A DNA stretch of 64,000 bases from Burkholderia savannae (GTDB lineage Bacteria > Pseudomonadota > Gammaproteobacteria > Burkholderiales > Burkholderiaceae). The DNA is taken from assembly GCF_001524445.2 (NCBI RefSeq), contig NZ_CP013417.1, positions 1,612,001 through 1,676,000 on the forward strand. Reading direction: 5' to 3'. Below are positions 1-8,072 of the stretch, piece by piece (the stretch's first letter is position 1; each line of letters starts with the position of its first letter). Position numbers and translations under genes: made by a program. The notes under the pieces were generated by a model, which saw only the letters and a program-made list of their open reading frames with translations, did not search any database and had not been told where the DNA came from.

Positions 1-522
1 TCCGGGAGTCTGGCCTCACGCACCATCCACGCTTTCCGAGCTTCCGTCGAGCCGGTCGAGATCGGTTCCATCGCGCCCGAGTCGCGCGTTTTTCACCGGA
101 AGCGCTTCCGCGAAATTTCTCCAGCCGCCGCTTGTCGACGGCGGTCGTTGTGATCGAGCGCGAATTCTCTCGTTGGCTTCACGCGTTGCGCGCGGGTTTG
201 CGCGGGCATTCGCCCACTCGTCTGTTCATCCGTTCCTCCGCTCGTCTTCCGCGAGGCGACCGAGCGCGTCTTCATCTTCAGCATGCAGGGCTCCAGCCGC
301 GCTTGATGGGCTCACGGTTCGGCGCGTCGAGTCGTGCTGCGCTCGAACACTGCATCCTGGCGAGCGGCCGCCCTCGACTCGGAGATCGGGCGACTTGCCG
401 GCCGCGTCGACGCGGGCTTCGAACCAGGCGCACAATCTGCAGTCGATTCGTTGCGACGCGCGCGCAGCGGCGTCTTCGGCCGTTATCGCGCGACTTCCTC
501 AATCCCTTGCCAGAACGACGCC
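1..522. other. gene-free stretch at left edge
   Basis: I see no supportable gene here. Long open frames exist on both strands, but their translations are arginine/alanine/serine-rich with no recognisable motif, which is what GC-rich non-coding or antisense DNA gives. No tRNA, terminator hairpin or convincing promoter was found. It precedes the MEKHLA-domain gene and presumably holds its promoter. Confidence 0.5.
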
Positions 523-984
523 ATGCCCCCTTCACTTGCGCTGGACCCGGACTTCCTCGAACTCCTCGCCGGCAGCCATCTGCGGCTGACCGGCACGCCG
601 CTCGTCGCTCCCGAGTTGCCCCGCGCGGACGCCCCGCGCTGGCTCTACGAGGACGCGCCGTTTTGCGTGCTCGCCCACGACACCGCCGCCGACCCGCGCT
701 ATGTCTACGCGAACAGGACCGTGCAGCGCTGCTTCGAATACAGCTGGGACGAGATGACCGCGTTGCATTCGCGGTACTCGGCCGAGGAGCCGAATCGCGA
801 CGAGCGCGCGCGGCTGCTCGAAGCGGTGCGAACGCGCGGATTCGCAACCGGCTATCGCGGGCTGCGCATTGCGAAGTCGGGGCGGCGCTTCTGGATCGAA
901 GACGTCACCGTCTGGAACCTGATCGATCGCGACGGCACCTATCGGGGGCAGGCGGCGACCTATCGCCGGTGGACGGATGCGTGA
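523..984 (+). CDS. MEKHLA-domain (PAS-like) protein
   Basis: The 153-residue product looks like a stand-alone MEKHLA domain, a PAS-like sensor fold. Visible family features are an N-terminal helix region, a segment reading APFCVLAHD, a YANRTVQRCFEYSWDEM block around residues 60-80, and the closing RRFWIEDVTVWNLID stretch near residue 125. MEKHLA proteins are usually about 150 residues, so the ATG at 523 gives the expected length; the frame stays open upstream but that part is low-complexity. No output domain is fused, so it probably acts by ligand or protein binding; its partner and signal are unknown. It stands alone, convergent with the phospholipase D-like gene. Confidence 0.75.
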   Translation: MPPSLALDPDFLELLAGSHLRLTGTPLVAPELPRADAPRWLYEDAPFCVLAHDTAADPRYVYANRTVQRCFEYSWDEMTALHSRYSAEEPNRDERARLLEAVRTRGFATGYRGLRIAKSGRRFWIEDVTVWNLIDRDGTYRGQAATYRRWTDA

Positions 985-1263
985 ACCGTGGCGAGCGGCC
1001 GCCGAGCGTCGCGCGCGGAGCGCGACGGCGAAGCGCCGTGGGCGGCGGCAAGCGGCGGGGCGGCAAGCGGCGGTAGGCAGTAGTAAGCGGATCGCGCACC
1101 GCGAACGCGTCGCCGGGCGATGGCGGCGCGCGCGGTTTCGCGCCGCGCTCGCCGCACTCGACATGTACGCCGGCTCGTCGGCGCGCTGCGCGGACGGCTC
1201 GCGCGAGCGAACCGGCGAGCGAGCGCGCCCTGACGCCGGCCCGCCGCCGCCCAGGGCCCGTGC
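985..1263. other. intergenic, short GC-rich direct repeats
   Basis: Non-coding stretch between two convergent genes. Around 1040-1075 a GGCGGCAAGCGGCGG-like block occurs twice, back to back, followed by a decayed copy. No clear rho-independent terminator is visible. Confidence 0.35.
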
Positions 1264-1887
1264 TCAATAAGCCGACCGATAGTTGGCCCCTTGATCGAAC
1301 CGGTTCTGCCAGTGCTTCAGGTACTGCGCGGCGAGCGCCGGATTGTTCCAGACGACGAGCACGTTCTCCGAATTGCGCGCGGCCGCCGCGGCGCTGTAGT
1401 TGAACGAGCCCGTCTCGACATGGCGGCCGTCGACGACGATGTACTTGTCGTGGTGGATCGCATAGCGGTCGATCGTGCGCGTCGGCACCTTCGCGTTGAC
1501 GAGCAGGTTGAGCGCCTGCTTCGACGCCTTCGAGCGATTGCCGTCGTTGTCGACGACGATCGCGACGTCGACGCCGCGGCGATGCGCGTCGAGGAGGGCG
1601 CGCACGACCTTCGGCGACGTGAACGAATAGCCCGCCAGACGGATCGACGCGCGTGCCGCGCCGATCACCTTCAGCACGAGCGTCTCGGCGCCGCCGTCAG
1701 GCGAGAACGCCGCTTCGACGACTTGTCCCGCGGGCGCTTCCCTCGATGGCGACGGCAGCGCGTCGGCGATCAGCTCGAAGAGGCGGGCGATCAGCGAATC
1801 GGAAGCCGTCTTGCTGACGGCGGGCGGCGCGGCGGACAGGAAAACGGCGGCGAGACACGCGGCGGCGAGCCGCTTGGGCAACTGCAT
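1264..1887 (-). CDS. secreted phospholipase D-like (single HKD) protein
   Basis: About 207 residues, probably a phosphodiesterase/nuclease of the phospholipase D superfamily. An N-terminal signal peptide (MQLPKRLAAACLAAVFLSAAPPA) predicts export, which is why I prefer the start at 1887 to one 16 codons upstream. One HxK(x4)D motif is visible (IHHDKYIVVDGR) followed by the GSFNYS block, near residues 150-170. Only one HKD copy is present, as in Nuc-type endonucleases, which work as homodimers; two-copy phospholipases are about twice this length. Neighbours give no pathway hint. It could be a periplasmic nuclease or a lipid phosphodiesterase; the substrate is not readable from sequence. Confidence 0.8.
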   Translation of the reverse strand: MQLPKRLAAACLAAVFLSAAPPAVSKTASDSLIARLFELIADALPSPSREAPAGQVVEAAFSPDGGAETLVLKVIGAARASIRLAGYSFTSPKVVRALLDAHRRGVDVAIVVDNDGNRSKASKQALNLLVNAKVPTRTIDRYAIHHDKYIVVDGRHVETGSFNYSAAAAARNSENVLVVWNNPALAAQYLKHWQNRFDQGANYRSAY

Positions 1888-2077
1888 GCGATTCTTGGGC
1901 GTTCGAAACTGAAGAGGACGAAAGTGTAACGGCATCGGCGCGATTTTCGCCGATTCTTTTCGCCGCTTTTTCCGTCGCCTCGCCGGGACGTTTCTGTCGA
2001 CGCCCGCCGACGAACGGCGCCGCGCGGCGCCGTTTCATGTCGTTTCGTTTCGCTTTGGATCGCCCGAGCCGCCGCGG

Positions 2078-3187
2078 TCAATAACCGAAGCTCGTCGCCA
2101 TCTCGTCGATCAATTGCTGCTGGAACGCGCCGAAGCGCTCGCCCGGCTGCTGCGCGATCGCGAGCTCGAGCATCGGGTCGGCGACGTCGGTGCGAACGCC
2201 CGACAGCGCCTCGACGATCGCGTGCCCGCAAAACGGTACGTAGGCCTCCGAATAACCGCCCTCGTGGACCACGACGAGCCGCCCGCCGCAATGCCGCTGC
2301 GCGGCCTGCATCAGCGCGTGCGTCATGAACCGGTAGCTTTCGCTGTGCAACTGCATGCGCGCGAGCGGATCGACCGCGTTCGCGTCGAGCCCGCTCGCGA
2401 CGACGACGAGCTCTGGCTTGAACGCGTCGAGCGCGGGCAGCACGATGCGCTCGAACGCGTAGCGATACGCGTCGTCGCCCGCGCCCGCGAGAAGCGGAAC
2501 GTTGAGGTTCGCGCCTGCGCCCGCGCCCGCGCCGCGCTCGTCGGCGCCGCTGTAGCCGGGCGGAAAGCAGCGGTCCTGATGCAGCGAGATCGTCAGCGTG
2601 TTCGGATCTTCGTAGTAGATCGCCTGCGTGCCGTTGCCGTGATGCACGTCCCAGTCGATCACGGCGACGCGCTCGATCCGATGCTTCGCGCGTGCGGCCT
2701 CGAGCGCGATCGGAATGTTCGCGAGCAGGCAAAAGCCCATCGGTTTGTCGCGCAGGCAATGGTGGCCGGGCGGGCGCGACAGCGAGAACGCGTTCGCCGC
2801 GCGCTCGGCGAGCACCGCGTCGACGGCGGCGAGCGCGAGCCCCGCCGACAGCGCCGCGATCTCGTAGCTCCCCTTGCCGAACGGCGCGAGCTCGCCGAGA
2901 TCGCCGCCGCCCGCGTCGCTCGCGCGCTTGAACGCTTCGAGGTAGTGCGCAGGATGGATGCGCCGCAGATCGGCGCCGGTCGCGGCGGGCGCACTCAGCA
3001 TGTCGAGATGCGCGGCGAGCCCCGACGCGTGCACGAGCGACAGCAGGCGCCGTTTCGAATCGGGCGATTCCGCGTAGCCCGCGCTCGACGGCGGCTGCAC
3101 CCATCCGCCGACCGGAAAGAACAGCGCATGCGCGCCGCCCGTGTGCCAGAAAGTGCGTTCGTCGGTGAAGAAAGCGGTTTTTTTCAT
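2078..3187 (-). CDS. histone-deacetylase-family amidohydrolase (class II HDAC/HDAH-like)
   Basis: The 369-residue protein belongs to the zinc-dependent histone deacetylase/acetylpolyamine amidohydrolase family. Diagnostic blocks are RPPGHHC (the double-His proton relay), DWDVHHGNGTQ (zinc ligands Asp and His), SLHQDRCFPPGYSG, ASGLDANAVDPLARM (third zinc ligand Asp) and EGGYSEAYVPFCG with the catalytic-loop tyrosine. Length and block order match the class II HDAC-like amidohydrolases from beta-proteobacteria. Bacterial members deacetylate small acetylated amines or acetyl-lysine-like substrates, not histones. It is the last gene of a porin-MFS-deacetylase operon on the minus strand, 46 bp behind the MFS gene, which suggests the substrate is imported. 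Catalytic residues look intact. Confidence 0.88.
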   Translation of the reverse strand: MKKTAFFTDERTFWHTGGAHALFFPVGGWVQPPSSAGYAESPDSKRRLLSLVHASGLAAHLDMLSAPAATGADLRRIHPAHYLEAFKRASDAGGGDLGELAPFGKGSYEIAALSAGLALAAVDAVLAERAANAFSLSRPPGHHCLRDKPMGFCLLANIPIALEAARAKHRIERVAVIDWDVHHGNGTQAIYYEDPNTLTISLHQDRCFPPGYSGADERGAGAGAGANLNVPLLAGAGDDAYRYAFERIVLPALDAFKPELVVVASGLDANAVDPLARMQLHSESYRFMTHALMQAAQRHCGGRLVVVHEGGYSEAYVPFCGHAIVEALSGVRTDVADPMLELAIAQQPGERFGAFQQQLIDEMATSFGY

Positions 3188-3233
3188 TGCGATGAGCTGA
3201 AACGATGAAGGAGGAGGGGAGCGACATGCGGCG

Positions 3234-4421
3234 TCAATGCGCGTCGCGTTCGACGCGCAGCAGCGCCGCGAGCGATGCGATCGACACGATCGCCGCGACC
3301 GAGAACAGCGCGCGCAGCGTGCCGCCGCCGTCGAGCAGCAGCCCGGCGACGAGCGGCCCGGCAGCGAGCCCCGAGCCGATCACGAGATTGAGCGTCGCGA
3401 TCAGGCGGCCCGTCGCGTCGATGGCCGCCACGCTCGCGAGAATGAACGGCAGGACGAACGTCCACGCGAACTTGAAGCCGAAGATCGCGATCGTGTAGCC
3501 GGTTGCGTTCGGCATCGCCGCGAGCATGACGAGCGACGCGGCGAGGATTCCATACCCCGCGAACAGCATCGCGCGCCGCGCGGCGCGGCCGCCGAGATAC
3601 GACGCGAGCGCGGCGCCCGCGATTCCCATCAGGCTTGCGATCGCGAGCACGTTGCCGCTTGCCTGCGCGCCGAAGCCGACCGCGGACGCCGCCTTGTTCG
3701 CGAACGTCCACACGCCGCCTATCGCGAGATAGAACGTCAGCACGCCGGCGATCGCAAGCGCGGCCGGTGCGCGCGCCATCGGCCGATGCGCGCCGCGCTC
3801 GCTCGCGGGCCGCGCGCGCGGCGCGGCCGGAAAGCGGCTCGCGAGCGGCGCCGCGCACACGGCGAGCGCGGCGAGCACGACGTACAGCGCGCGCAAGCCG
3901 ACCGCGTCGAACAGATGCGGCAGCAGAAAGAGGCCCGCCGCGCCCGCGATCAATTGGCCGACGACCCACAGCCCGTAGACGCGATCGCTGTTGCCGCTCG
4001 CCGCGGCGCTCGTCATGCAGAGCACCATCAGCGTGCCGCCGCCGAGCGCCGTCGCCGCGCGCAGCGCGAGCAACGGCACGAAGCCCGGCATCAGCATGGC
4101 GGTCGCGAGATTGCCGGCGCAGAACACGGCGGCCGCGCACCACGCGACGCGCCTCGCGTCGACGCGGCCGAGCCACAGATACGACGGCAGCGTCGCGAGG
4201 CTGAACGCGCCGAGCTCGACGAAGAAATACGTGCCGATCTGCGACGCCGACAGCCCGAGCTGCGCGCCGAGCTGGCCGGCGACAGCCGGCGCGACCAGCA
4301 GCAGGAGCGGCGTAATCGCTGCGAACGCGACGAGCGCGGCGAGCGTGCCGCTCGTGAAATCGGGCGCATCGGCGGGCGGCGTCGCCCCCGGCGGCGCCGC
4401 ATCTTGCAGCAGAGTTCTCAT
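3234..4421 (-). CDS. MFS transporter
   Basis: A 395-residue major facilitator superfamily protein with about 12 hydrophobic segments, starting after an N-terminal cytosolic tail rich in Pro and Ala. Features include GAQLGLSASQIGTYFF in the first loop and the expected long central break around residue 190, which is rich in Arg/Pro/Ala. The ATG at 4421 is preceded by GGAG at about 8 bp; an in-frame TTG five codons earlier is less likely. It sits between a porin gene and a deacetylase gene, all same strand and tightly spaced, so it probably carries the same solute across the inner membrane. Substrate class cannot be assigned from sequence; import of an acetylated amine or aromatic compound is only a guess. 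Confidence 0.82.
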   Translation of the reverse strand: MRTLLQDAAPPGATPPADAPDFTSGTLAALVAFAAITPLLLLVAPAVAGQLGAQLGLSASQIGTYFFVELGAFSLATLPSYLWLGRVDARRVAWCAAAVFCAGNLATAMLMPGFVPLLALRAATALGGGTLMVLCMTSAAASGNSDRVYGLWVVGQLIAGAAGLFLLPHLFDAVGLRALYVVLAALAVCAAPLASRFPAAPRARPASERGAHRPMARAPAALAIAGVLTFYLAIGGVWTFANKAASAVGFGAQASGNVLAIASLMGIAGAALASYLGGRAARRAMLFAGYGILAASLVMLAAMPNATGYTIAIFGFKFAWTFVLPFILASVAAIDATGRLIATLNLVIGSGLAAGPLVAGLLLDGGGTLRALFSVAAIVSIASLAALLRVERDAH

Positions 4422-4451
4422 GGTCGTGCTCTCCAAGGCTCGAATCGGGAT

Positions 4452-5507
4452 TCAGAAGACGTGATACATGCCGAGCATCGCGCCGAACTGCGACGCGCCG
4501 GCGAGCGGCGTCGGGTCGTATTCGTAGACGGTCTGCGAACTCCGGCCGCTGTTCTTCGCGTAGCCGAGGTTCAGGTAAGCGACGGTGCGCTTCGACAGCG
4601 AATACGTCGTGCTCGCGATGAAAAGCGTCGGATGGCCGATCTGCGGCGTCGGCGAATCGGTGTGATAGACGCCGCCCGCGAAACCGAAGCGGCCGCTCGT
4701 CTGGTAGCGCGCGCCGCCCCAGACGATCGTGCGAGCGGGATCGAGCTCGCCCGTCATCCGCTCGACGCCGGCATAGACGGTGAGCGGCAGCGACGCGAAC
4801 GCGTAGCGCGCGGCGAGCGTGCCGATGTCGCGCCGCAGCGCGGAGCGATCGGCGCCGCCGTCGATCGTGCCGTGCGACTGGTGCACGACCGCGCTCGCCG
4901 ACAGCCCGTTGCTCGTGAACTGGCCGCCGAGCTCGAGCACGCGGCCCGCGCGCGAGTGGCCGGCGATGCCGCCGGTGGCGGCGAGCGCCTCGAAGTCGAA
5001 GCCGGCGAACGTCGCGGACTGGATCTTGATCGAGTTGTCGATGAAGTTCGCGGACAGCGGCACGAGCACGCCCTGGCCGCTGTACGACGCGTACCAGAGC
5101 GGATCGTAGAAGAGGGTCTTGTCGAACAGCGTGCTGAACTGGCGGCCGAGCGTGACGGTGCCGGCCGGCCCGCCGATGCCGACGTACGCGCCGCGAAAGA
5201 ACGCGTAGCCCGGCACGGTCGCCGTGCCGTCGTTCAGGTTGATGCCTTGCTCGAGCTTGAAGAGCGCGCGCCAGCCGCCGCCGAGGTCCTCTTCGCCCTT
5301 CAGGCCGATCTGGGAAGGCAGGATTCCGTAATTTTGCAATCGCCATGCGGCTTTCTGGCCGTCGGCGCGTGACAGATACTGCACGCCCGCATCGGCGACG
5401 CCGTAGAGCGTGAGCGTCGACTGCGCGTGCGTCGGATCGGACAGTGCGGCGAGCGTCGCGGTTGCGGCGAGCGCGCGTCGTCTGCGAGTGTTTCTGAACG
5501 TCCTCAT
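4452..5507 (-). CDS. outer-membrane porin (Gram-negative trimeric porin family)
   Basis: The 351-residue product is a classical beta-proteobacterial general porin. It has a signal peptide ending at DPTHAQ, then the mature start QSTLTLYGVADAG, typical of OmpC/Omp38-like Burkholderia porins. The FKGEEDLGGGWRALFKLEQG and RGAYVGIGGPAGTVTLGRQ blocks follow, and the chain ends in phenylalanine (MYHVF), the usual BAM recognition signal. An upstream in-frame start would add a charged non-signal extension, so 5507 is preferred. It opens the porin-MFS-deacetylase operon and is divergent from the LuxR-type regulator, whose intergenic region it shares. Confidence 0.9.
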   Translation of the reverse strand: MRTFRNTRRRRALAATATLAALSDPTHAQSTLTLYGVADAGVQYLSRADGQKAAWRLQNYGILPSQIGLKGEEDLGGGWRALFKLEQGINLNDGTATVPGYAFFRGAYVGIGGPAGTVTLGRQFSTLFDKTLFYDPLWYASYSGQGVLVPLSANFIDNSIKIQSATFAGFDFEALAATGGIAGHSRAGRVLELGGQFTSNGLSASAVVHQSHGTIDGGADRSALRRDIGTLAARYAFASLPLTVYAGVERMTGELDPARTIVWGGARYQTSGRFGFAGGVYHTDSPTPQIGHPTLFIASTTYSLSKRTVAYLNLGYAKNSGRSSQTVYEYDPTPLAGASQFGAMLGMYHVF

Positions 5508-5768
5508 CGCTTCGTTTCTCCAAACCGTGTAATCGTTGTCGTTCGGGGGGCGTTGGCAGTGTCGGTAGCGGCAAAGCCGCTGCACAGCCGTTCAGATGAA
5601 CGATGCGGAAAACCCTCAAGGCATCCTGAATGCCGTCGCGCCGCGGCGCGCGCGTGCGGCCGCGGCGCGGCGGCGCCGATGATGCGGTGCGGCAACGCGC
5701 CGGCACCGTTCAAATGGATGGGGCATTCGCGGGTTCGCGGCGCGGCGGTTTTCAAAAAAACCGGCGGC

Positions 5769-5774
5769 TATAAT
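5769..5774 (+). promoter_or_regulatory. -10 box TATAAT of the LuxR-type gene
   Basis: A perfect TATAAT in a GC-rich genome, 66 bp before the GTG start at 5840. No good -35 hexamer lies 16-18 bp upstream, so the promoter may need an activator. The palindrome at 5775-5796 begins immediately after it. Confidence 0.55.
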
Positions 5775-5796
5775 CGATCGCTCATCGGAGCGATCG
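5775..5796. promoter_or_regulatory. 22-bp palindrome at predicted transcription start (operator candidate)
   Basis: Perfect inverted repeat with arms CGATCGCTC and GAGCGATCG separated by ATCG. It directly follows the TATAAT box, so it covers the expected +1 to +20 of the LuxR-type gene. A dimeric repressor bound here would block transcription; autoregulation by the downstream regulator is the simplest inference. It could instead act as a 5' mRNA hairpin. Confidence 0.5.
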
Positions 5797-5839
5797 AAGC
5801 GCGCAAGGCCGGCGAGACGAGCGGGCAAGGGAGCGGTCA

Positions 5840-6988
5840 GTGGTGGCGATCAGAGCGGGTATTCGGCAGGACATCGATGCGCTGCGCGACGTGCCGGCGG
5901 CGATCGTGCTCGACGAAGCCGCGTGGCCGCCGCTTGCGCCGCGCCGGCGCGACTTCGACGGCGTCACGCAGACGCCGGGCGCGGCGTCGCGCGAGCTGAG
6001 CCTGTTCCTGCTCGACCTGTACGCGGTCGCGAGCCGCGCGTCGATCGGCGAGTTCGAATGCCGGTTCTTTCAGCTGCTGTCGCGTTATCTGCCGTTCGAC
6101 GCAGGCTGGACGGGCGTCGCGAACCACACGCCGACCGGCCCCGTGATGCACAACAGCTACTTGTACCGGCTGCCGCACGAGTTTTTCATCGACTGGAAGC
6201 GCGTGCGCGATTGCGATCCGCTCGCGCACCGCACCTTGCACGGCGCGTACGGGCAGGCGGCGATCCTGTCGGTCGTCGAGCCTGGCCTCGACGGGCGTTT
6301 TCGCGACTGGTGCGTGAAGTACGGGCTCGCGCAGTTGATGTGCGTGTGCACGCTCGACCGGCGTTTCGGACTCACGACGTTTCTGTCGATCTACCGGCAG
6401 GGCCTGAATCGTCCGTTCACCGACGACGACGCGCGCCGCTACGAAGACGTGATTCCCCACCTCGCGGCCGCGCTGACGATCAATCGCGCCGCGCAATTGA
6501 CCCGCTTGCGCAGCGAAGCGGCCGCATCGACGGTGCGCGCGATCTGCGACAACTTCGGCGTGCTGCATCACGCGGACGCGGGTTTCGGCGAGGTGCTGCG
6601 AACCGAGTGGCCGGACTGGGGCGGCTCGCGGCTGCCGCCCGCGTTCGTCGAGCATCTGCGCCGCCACGCGTCGCAGCCGTATTCGGGCGACGCGCTGTGC
6701 ATGCGCTGCGTGCCCGTCGCGGGCCTGTACCAGCTCGAGGCGCGGCCGCGCTCGCTGCTCGACCGCCTGAGCCCGCGCGAGCTCGCGGCGATCCGCTATT
6801 ACGGCGAAGGGCGCTCGCACAAGGAAGTCGCGCAGTGCATGGAGATCGCGCCCGCGACCGTGCGGCACTATCTGCGCTGCGCGTATCGCAAGCTCGGGAT
6901 GCACGACAAGAGCCAGATCTCGGGCGTGCTCGGCGAGATCGATCGCGCGGCGCAGGGAATCGGCGCGGAGCCCGGCATCGACGAGTGA
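5840..6988 (+). CDS. LuxR-family transcriptional regulator
   Basis: A 382-residue DNA-binding regulator. The C-terminal LuxR/FixJ helix-turn-helix is clear at about residues 310-370: LSPRELAAIRYYGEGRSHKEVAQ, then APATVRHYLRCAYRKLGM. The N-terminal 250 residues look like a GAF/PAS-like sensor half; I could not find the conserved Trp/Tyr/Asp set of acyl-homoserine-lactone-binding domains, and no receiver domain is present. The likely start is one of two adjacent GTG codons at 5840/5843, with GGGAG about 6 bp upstream. It is divergent from the porin-MFS-deacetylase operon and separated from it by a region with a strong palindrome, making that operon its most plausible target. Confidence 0.82.
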   Translation: MVAIRAGIRQDIDALRDVPAAIVLDEAAWPPLAPRRRDFDGVTQTPGAASRELSLFLLDLYAVASRASIGEFECRFFQLLSRYLPFDAGWTGVANHTPTGPVMHNSYLYRLPHEFFIDWKRVRDCDPLAHRTLHGAYGQAAILSVVEPGLDGRFRDWCVKYGLAQLMCVCTLDRRFGLTTFLSIYRQGLNRPFTDDDARRYEDVIPHLAAALTINRAAQLTRLRSEAAASTVRAICDNFGVLHHADAGFGEVLRTEWPDWGGSRLPPAFVEHLRRHASQPYSGDALCMRCVPVAGLYQLEARPRSLLDRLSPRELAAIRYYGEGRSHKEVAQCMEIAPATVRHYLRCAYRKLGMHDKSQISGVLGEIDRAAQGIGAEPGIDE

Positions 6989-7017
6989 CGCATGATCCGC
7001 GCGCGGCGAAGCGCGCG

Positions 7018-7052
7018 AAATGGTTGTGACCGCAACCATTTGGCTCTATGCT
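7018..7052 (+). promoter_or_regulatory. promoter with overlapping palindromic operator, ketopantoate-reductase-like gene
   Basis: A sigma70-like promoter: TTGTGA at 7024-7029, 17-bp spacer, TATGCT at 7047-7052. The -35 lies inside a perfect inverted repeat with 9-bp arms AAATGGTTG (7018-7026) and CAACCATTT (7033-7041). This geometry suggests a dimeric repressor competing with RNA polymerase. The gene starts 31 bp after the -10. Confidence 0.6.
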
Positions 7053-7082
7053 CGTCGCTTCATCGAACGAGGAGACACGCAT

Positions 7083-8072
7083 ATGGATCGAGCACCGGTG
7101 CGCGCGGCGATCGTCGGGATCGGCGCGATCGGCGGGCTGTTCTCGGCGGCGCTCGCGCGTGCGGGCTGGGACGTGAGTGCATTCGCGCGCGGCGCGACGC
7201 TCGACGCGTTGCGCGATCGCGGGCTGCGGATCGTCGGCGAGTCGGGGGAGGAAACGGCGGTTCCGCTGCGCGCGAGCGACGACGCGCATGCGCTCGGCGT
7301 GCAGGATTACGTAGTCATCGCGCTGAAGGCGCAGGCGCTGCCGGAACTCGCGACGCGCATCGCACCGCTCGTCGGGCCGCAAACGACTGTCGTCGCGGCG
7401 ATGAACGGCCTGCCGTGGTGGTTCTTCGACGGCTTCGGCGGCCCGCTCGACGGCGCCGTGCTCGACGCGATCGATCCGGGCGGCGCGACGGCGGCGGCGC
7501 TGCCGCCCGCGCGCGCGATCGGCTGCGTGGTTCATCTGTCGTCGGCGACGCGCGAGCCGGGCGTCGTCGCGCGCGGGCGCGGCAACCGGCTGATCGTCGG
7601 CGCGCCGCGGCGCGAGCTGCTCGATCTTGCCGCGCGCTTCGCCGACGCGCTCGAGGCGGGCGGCTTCGACGTCGAGCGCTCGGCCGACATCCGCACCGAC
7701 ATCTGGGCGAAGCTCTGGGGCAACATGAACATGAATCCGCTGAGCGCGCTGACGGGCTCGGCGGCGGACCGCCTGCTCGACGACCCGTACACGCACGCGC
7801 TCGCGCTGCGGATGATGGAGGAGGCCGACGCGATCGGCGCGCGGCTCGGATTGTCGGCCGGGATGAGCGGCGCCGAGCGGATCGTGGTGACGCGCAGGCT
7901 GGGCGCGTTCAAGACGTCGATGCTGCAGGATCTGGAGGCGGGGCGGCCGCTGGAGATCGGGCCGATTCTGGGCGTGTTCCCGGAACTCGGCCGCAAGCTC
8001 GGCGTGCCGACGCCGTATTGCGACGCGGTGCTCGGGCTGCTGCGTCAGCGCGCGTTCAATTCCGGGCTGTGA
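7083..8072 (+). CDS. 2-dehydropantoate 2-reductase family protein (PanE/ApbA-like)
   Basis: A 329-residue NADPH-dependent ketopantoate-reductase-family enzyme. The N-terminal Rossmann motif GIGAIGGLFSAALARAG occupies residues 11-27, the family lysine lies in the IALKAQALPELA segment, and DIWAKLWGNMNMNPLSALTG is the typical C-terminal helical domain start. GVPTPYCDAVLGLL closes the protein. The ATG at 7083 has GAGGAG about 8 bp upstream; the longer frame begins inside the promoter palindrome and is rejected. Many bacteria carry several PanE paralogues with other 2-oxoacid substrates, so pantothenate synthesis is not assured. It has its own regulated promoter rather than sitting with pan genes. 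Confidence 0.85.
   Translation: MDRAPVRAAIVGIGAIGGLFSAALARAGWDVSAFARGATLDALRDRGLRIVGESGEETAVPLRASDDAHALGVQDYVVIALKAQALPELATRIAPLVGPQTTVVAAMNGLPWWFFDGFGGPLDGAVLDAIDPGGATAAALPPARAIGCVVHLSSATREPGVVARGRGNRLIVGAPRRELLDLAARFADALEAGGFDVERSADIRTDIWAKLWGNMNMNPLSALTGSAADRLLDDPYTHALALRMMEEADAIGARLGLSAGMSGAERIVVTRRLGAFKTSMLQDLEAGRPLEIGPILGVFPELGRKLGVPTPYCDAVLGLLRQRAFNSGL

Larger units (their letters stand above)
5508..5839. other. divergent porin / LuxR-regulator promoter region
   Basis: A 332-bp gene-free stretch between divergent genes. It contains the TATAAT box and 9-bp-arm palindrome listed separately near its regulator-proximal end, and an A-tract at 5754-5760. No coding sequence is supported. Confidence 0.6.

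Noticed and set aside
132..1076. A 314-codon plus-strand frame overlapping the MEKHLA gene
   Set aside because: Arginine-rich and featureless; the MEKHLA frame has clear family motifs in the same DNA.
5840..6988. Acyl-homoserine-lactone receptor
   Set aside because: The LuxR-type HTH is clear, but the N-terminal half lacks the conserved autoinducer-binding residues I would expect, and no luxI gene is near.
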